NCBI RefSeq assembly: GCF_003353065.1
Contig: NZ_CP027806.1
Location: 2,872,501-2,936,500, forward strand
Length of the DNA stretch: 64,000 nucleotides
Direction: 5' to 3'
Origin: Cyclonatronum proteinivorum
Lineage (GTDB): Bacteria > Bacteroidota > Rhodothermia > Balneolales > Cyclonatronaceae
Positions within the stretch are counted from its first letter, which is position 1. Each line of letters starts with the position of its first letter. Below, in pieces: positions 61,937 through 64,000 of this stretch. The notes beneath the pieces are model-generated. The model worked only from the letters and a program-made list of their open reading frames with translations. It did no database searches and was not told where the DNA came from. A program made the position numbers and the translations under genes.

Positions 61937-64000
61937 TTAGTCGTTGGACGCGACCTTTTTATCGGTCCCGGCCTGTTCTTTTTTCAAACGCTGCGTACGT
62001 TTGAAGTTTTTGCGCTGATCATCCCAGCGGCGGTAGATTGCAATAGAGAAACCAAACATGAGCAGGAATGTTCCGAGCCAAACGACAGAAACCAGCGGCT
62101 TGCGTTCGATGGCAACAATAATCCACTCATCTTCGATGAGCTCTTCTATGCCCACAAGGCGGAAGTGCGCTTCATCGGTTCGCGTGTCAATGGTTTCAAA
62201 AACCACTTCAAAGTTGAAGTCTTCGAGCTCTACGGCCGGGCTAAGTACGGAGTTAATCCCGTCTTCAAAAAGAATGGCGTATTTGGGCTCAACGGTCATT
62301 TGCTGACGCGTCTGAAGGTTGGTGATCTCCAAACGGGCCCGCACGCCTACGATGGCATTCTCAGGCAGCTCCGATTCTGACATATTAATAAATCGCTCAA
62401 ACCGCACGCTGTACTGTCCGAGCTGACGGGTAGAGCCGGGGGCAAGACGAATCAGGTTGTCAATATCACTCTGCAGAGACTGTTCGTAGCCGTTCATAAG
62501 GATGTCGGCCACCGCCTGAAAGGTCGTTTGGTGCTCAATCCGGTTGTTTTCCCGCTCTACGAGCGAAGAGCCGGAGACATACACGTAAATATCACGCAGC
62601 AATCCCATACGCACTTCTGGATCAACCGTCCAGCTCATGTTACCGGCTGACGAGTTTGCAATCATCGGATAAACGACCGGATTTACCGTGAAGGTTCTGC
62701 CATTGCGCAGGTCCTTGAACTCAATGCGGTAGCGCTGTTCGCCGGGACGGTTGTCGTGCGTAATATCGGCGTGTGTAAAGGTCACATCGTAGCGGTCACC
62801 TACACGCTTGGGCACGTTGATGTCAAGCTTCATCACATCCATCGTTTGGTAAACGCGGAAGCCGTCTTCATCATAAATTTCGCCGCGCTCAACGGCAGCA
62901 TTGTAGTTGATGGTCGACCGGTCAAGCAGTGGCGTATCGTAGGCCGCGCCAAGGAAGCCAATCAGCAAAACGGCAAATCCAATGTGTGTTACAGAACCGC
63001 CAATCATTTTGGGGTGAAGCTTCACAAGCTTGAACATGATCATGCCATTGCCCACGATAGCGAATACAGCTGCAAACAGATAGACCATATACAGGATGTT
63101 GGTCACGCCGGACACCACAATAAGCGCTACGGTGATCACAGAAGCCGACACCGTTGGCGTAATCAGCACCCCTGCAAAGCTCTCGGTATCTTTAAATTTG
63201 TTCCACCACAGGTACTGCGTGAGCACGGTCAGGAATGCGATGGCTATGGCAAAGGGAAGCGTCCAGTCGTTGTAGAACTGCGGCTGCGGCGGGGTTGGGT
63301 TGGCCACAAACAGGCGTCCGATAATGGGCGCGCTTGTTCCGAGAATAATAACCAGGGAAACGAGCAGCAGCGTCATCGCACCGGAAAACATGAAAAATTC
63401 CCTTGAGAAAAACGGCGTTTCATTTTTCGGGGATGGAAGCTCACGCATGCGCAGCAGGTACAGAATCAGCCCGCAAAGGGATACTGCCAGAATGAAAAAC
63501 AGCAGCTGATTGTAAAGCCCGAGATCAACAAAGCTGTGTACGGAAGAGTCACCCAAAATACCGGAACGCGTCAGGAAGGTCTGATAGACAATGGTGACGT
63601 AAGCGAGAATCGCAAAGATGATAGACGCTTTGTGCGCGATCTTGCTGCGCTTCTGAATAAGCATGGTGTGAATGCCCGCTGTTCCGAGAATCCACGGCAC
63701 AAGCGACGCATTCTCAACGGGGTCCCAGGCCCAGTAGCCGCCAAAGCTTAGGGTTTCGTACGCCCAGTAGCCGCCCAGGAAAATAGCAACGAGCAGGCAA
63801 AGGTTGGCACCCAGGGTCCAGGGAAAGGCCGGATAAATCCACTCGTGATATTTGCGTTTCCACAGCGAAGCCAGCGCGTAGGCAAACGGAATGGCCATCA
63901 TGGCAAAGCCCAGGAAGATGATGGGCGGGTGAATGATAATCCACGGACTGCGCAGCAGGTCATTGAGTCCGCTGCCTTCAGCCGGGATAAATGCGGGATT
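61937..64000 (-). CDS. ccmF: Cytochrome c maturation protein CcmF (partial at window edge)
   Basis: The haem lyase of system I cytochrome c biogenesis, which attaches haem to apocytochrome c with CcmH. The frame is open to the right edge (64000) so the N-terminus is missing; the visible 687 codons include NDLLRSPWIIIHPPIIFLGFA (the conserved HPP helix), the WWD haem-handling domain FGGYWAWDPVENASLVPWILGTAGIHT (about residues 90-115 of the visible part), about ten transmembrane segments and a long periplasmic domain near the C-terminus (about 330-600) with beta-strand character. Length is consistent with CcmF family proteins. Other ccm genes would be expected beyond the right edge. Confidence 0.92.
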   Translation of the reverse strand, partial: NPAFIPAEGSGLNDLLRSPWIIIHPPIIFLGFAMMAIPFAYALASLWKRKYHEWIYPAFPWTLGANLCLLVAIFLGGYWAYETLSFGGYWAWDPVENASLVPWILGTAGIHTMLIQKRSKIAHKASIIFAILAYVTIVYQTFLTRSGILGDSSVHSFVDLGLYNQLLFFILAVSLCGLILYLLRMRELPSPKNETPFFSREFFMFSGAMTLLLVSLVIILGTSAPIIGRLFVANPTPPQPQFYNDWTLPFAIAIAFLTVLTQYLWWNKFKDTESFAGVLITPTVSASVITVALIVVSGVTNILYMVYLFAAVFAIVGNGMIMFKLVKLHPKMIGGSVTHIGFAVLLIGFLGAAYDTPLLDRSTINYNAAVERGEIYDEDGFRVYQTMDVMKLDINVPKRVGDRYDVTFTHADITHDNRPGEQRYRIEFKDLRNGRTFTVNPVVYPMIANSSAGNMSWTVDPEVRMGLLRDIYVYVSGSSLVERENNRIEHQTTFQAVADILMNGYEQSLQSDIDNLIRLAPGSTRQLGQYSVRFERFINMSESELPENAIVGVRARLEITNLQTRQQMTVEPKYAILFEDGINSVLSPAVELEDFNFEVVFETIDTRTDEAHFRLVGIEELIEDEWIIVAIERKPLVSVVWLGTFLLMFGFSIAIYRRWDDQRKNFKRTQRLKKEQAGTDKKVASND

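Overview
The window looks like chromosomal DNA of a Gram-negative bacterium from the Rhodothermota/Balneolota part of the Bacteroidota-like lineages. The evidence is two secreted proteins with Por-secretion (type IX) C-terminal sorting domains of the NYPNPFNPxTxIxxxLP...SGVYLYRL type, a PID-CTERM-like small surface protein, a GWxTD-domain protein, a TonB energy transducer with a C-terminal CTD, a TAnnTTTG-type promoter box at several genes, and a mid-range GC content. A Cyclonatronum/Balneola-like host is my best guess; this is inference from protein style, not from a marker gene.

Layout. 1-1.67 kb is a palindrome-rich tandem array (about 342 bp period) with no gene. 2.0-3.4 kb is an IS110-family element with a candidate bridge RNA. 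3.7-11.1 kb is one giant exported LamG/beta-helix protein, broken by an apparent frameshift just before its sorting domain, followed by a PID-CTERM-like gene. 11.9-22.5 kb holds mostly minus-strand housekeeping genes (RlmI, a phosphoesterase, RsmE, a BFD-like protein, dCTP deaminase, a GIY-YIG protein) plus alr, a methyltransferase and an epimerase, separated by islands of dispersed repeats. 22.6-25.6 kb is a repeat island carrying a DDE-transposase IS with its own AbrB-like gene; the transposase has an amber codon. 25.6-34.5 kb has an acyl-CoA carboxylase carboxyltransferase, a GWxTD protein, and a plus-strand run pdxA - methyltransferase - ftsE-like - amidase - udk. 34.5-43.3 kb is a solenoid surface protein and an acetate module (DUF294 protein, Acs, VC_2705-type symporter with its DUF4212 subunit, an outer-membrane barrel). 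43.6-50.1 kb has a DUF4236 protein, tRNA-Val, a triple composite repeat, a CPXCG protein and a secreted phospholipase-D-like protein. 50.5-64 kb has a queuosine-mannosyltransferase-like protein, a peroxiredoxin, a DinB-like/membrane pair, an isolated nuoI, der, a UvrD helicase, tRNA-Asn, tonB, truA, a DUF5683 protein and ccmF running off the right edge.

The most unusual content is non-coding: at least six repeat families (palindromic tandem array, MITE-like element with 14-bp ends, composite 300-bp element, about 88-bp hairpin element, 7-bp-period tracts, CCCTGAAAGGGCG element) occupy nearly every long intergenic gap, and two IS elements sit among them. I did not find a defence island, CRISPR, prophage or an obvious new multi-gene system. 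The strongest candidates for new biology are the palindromic array, the MITE family, the IS110 bridge-RNA region with its 42-bp palindrome, the AbrB-containing IS, and the frameshift that would decide whether the giant surface protein is exported.
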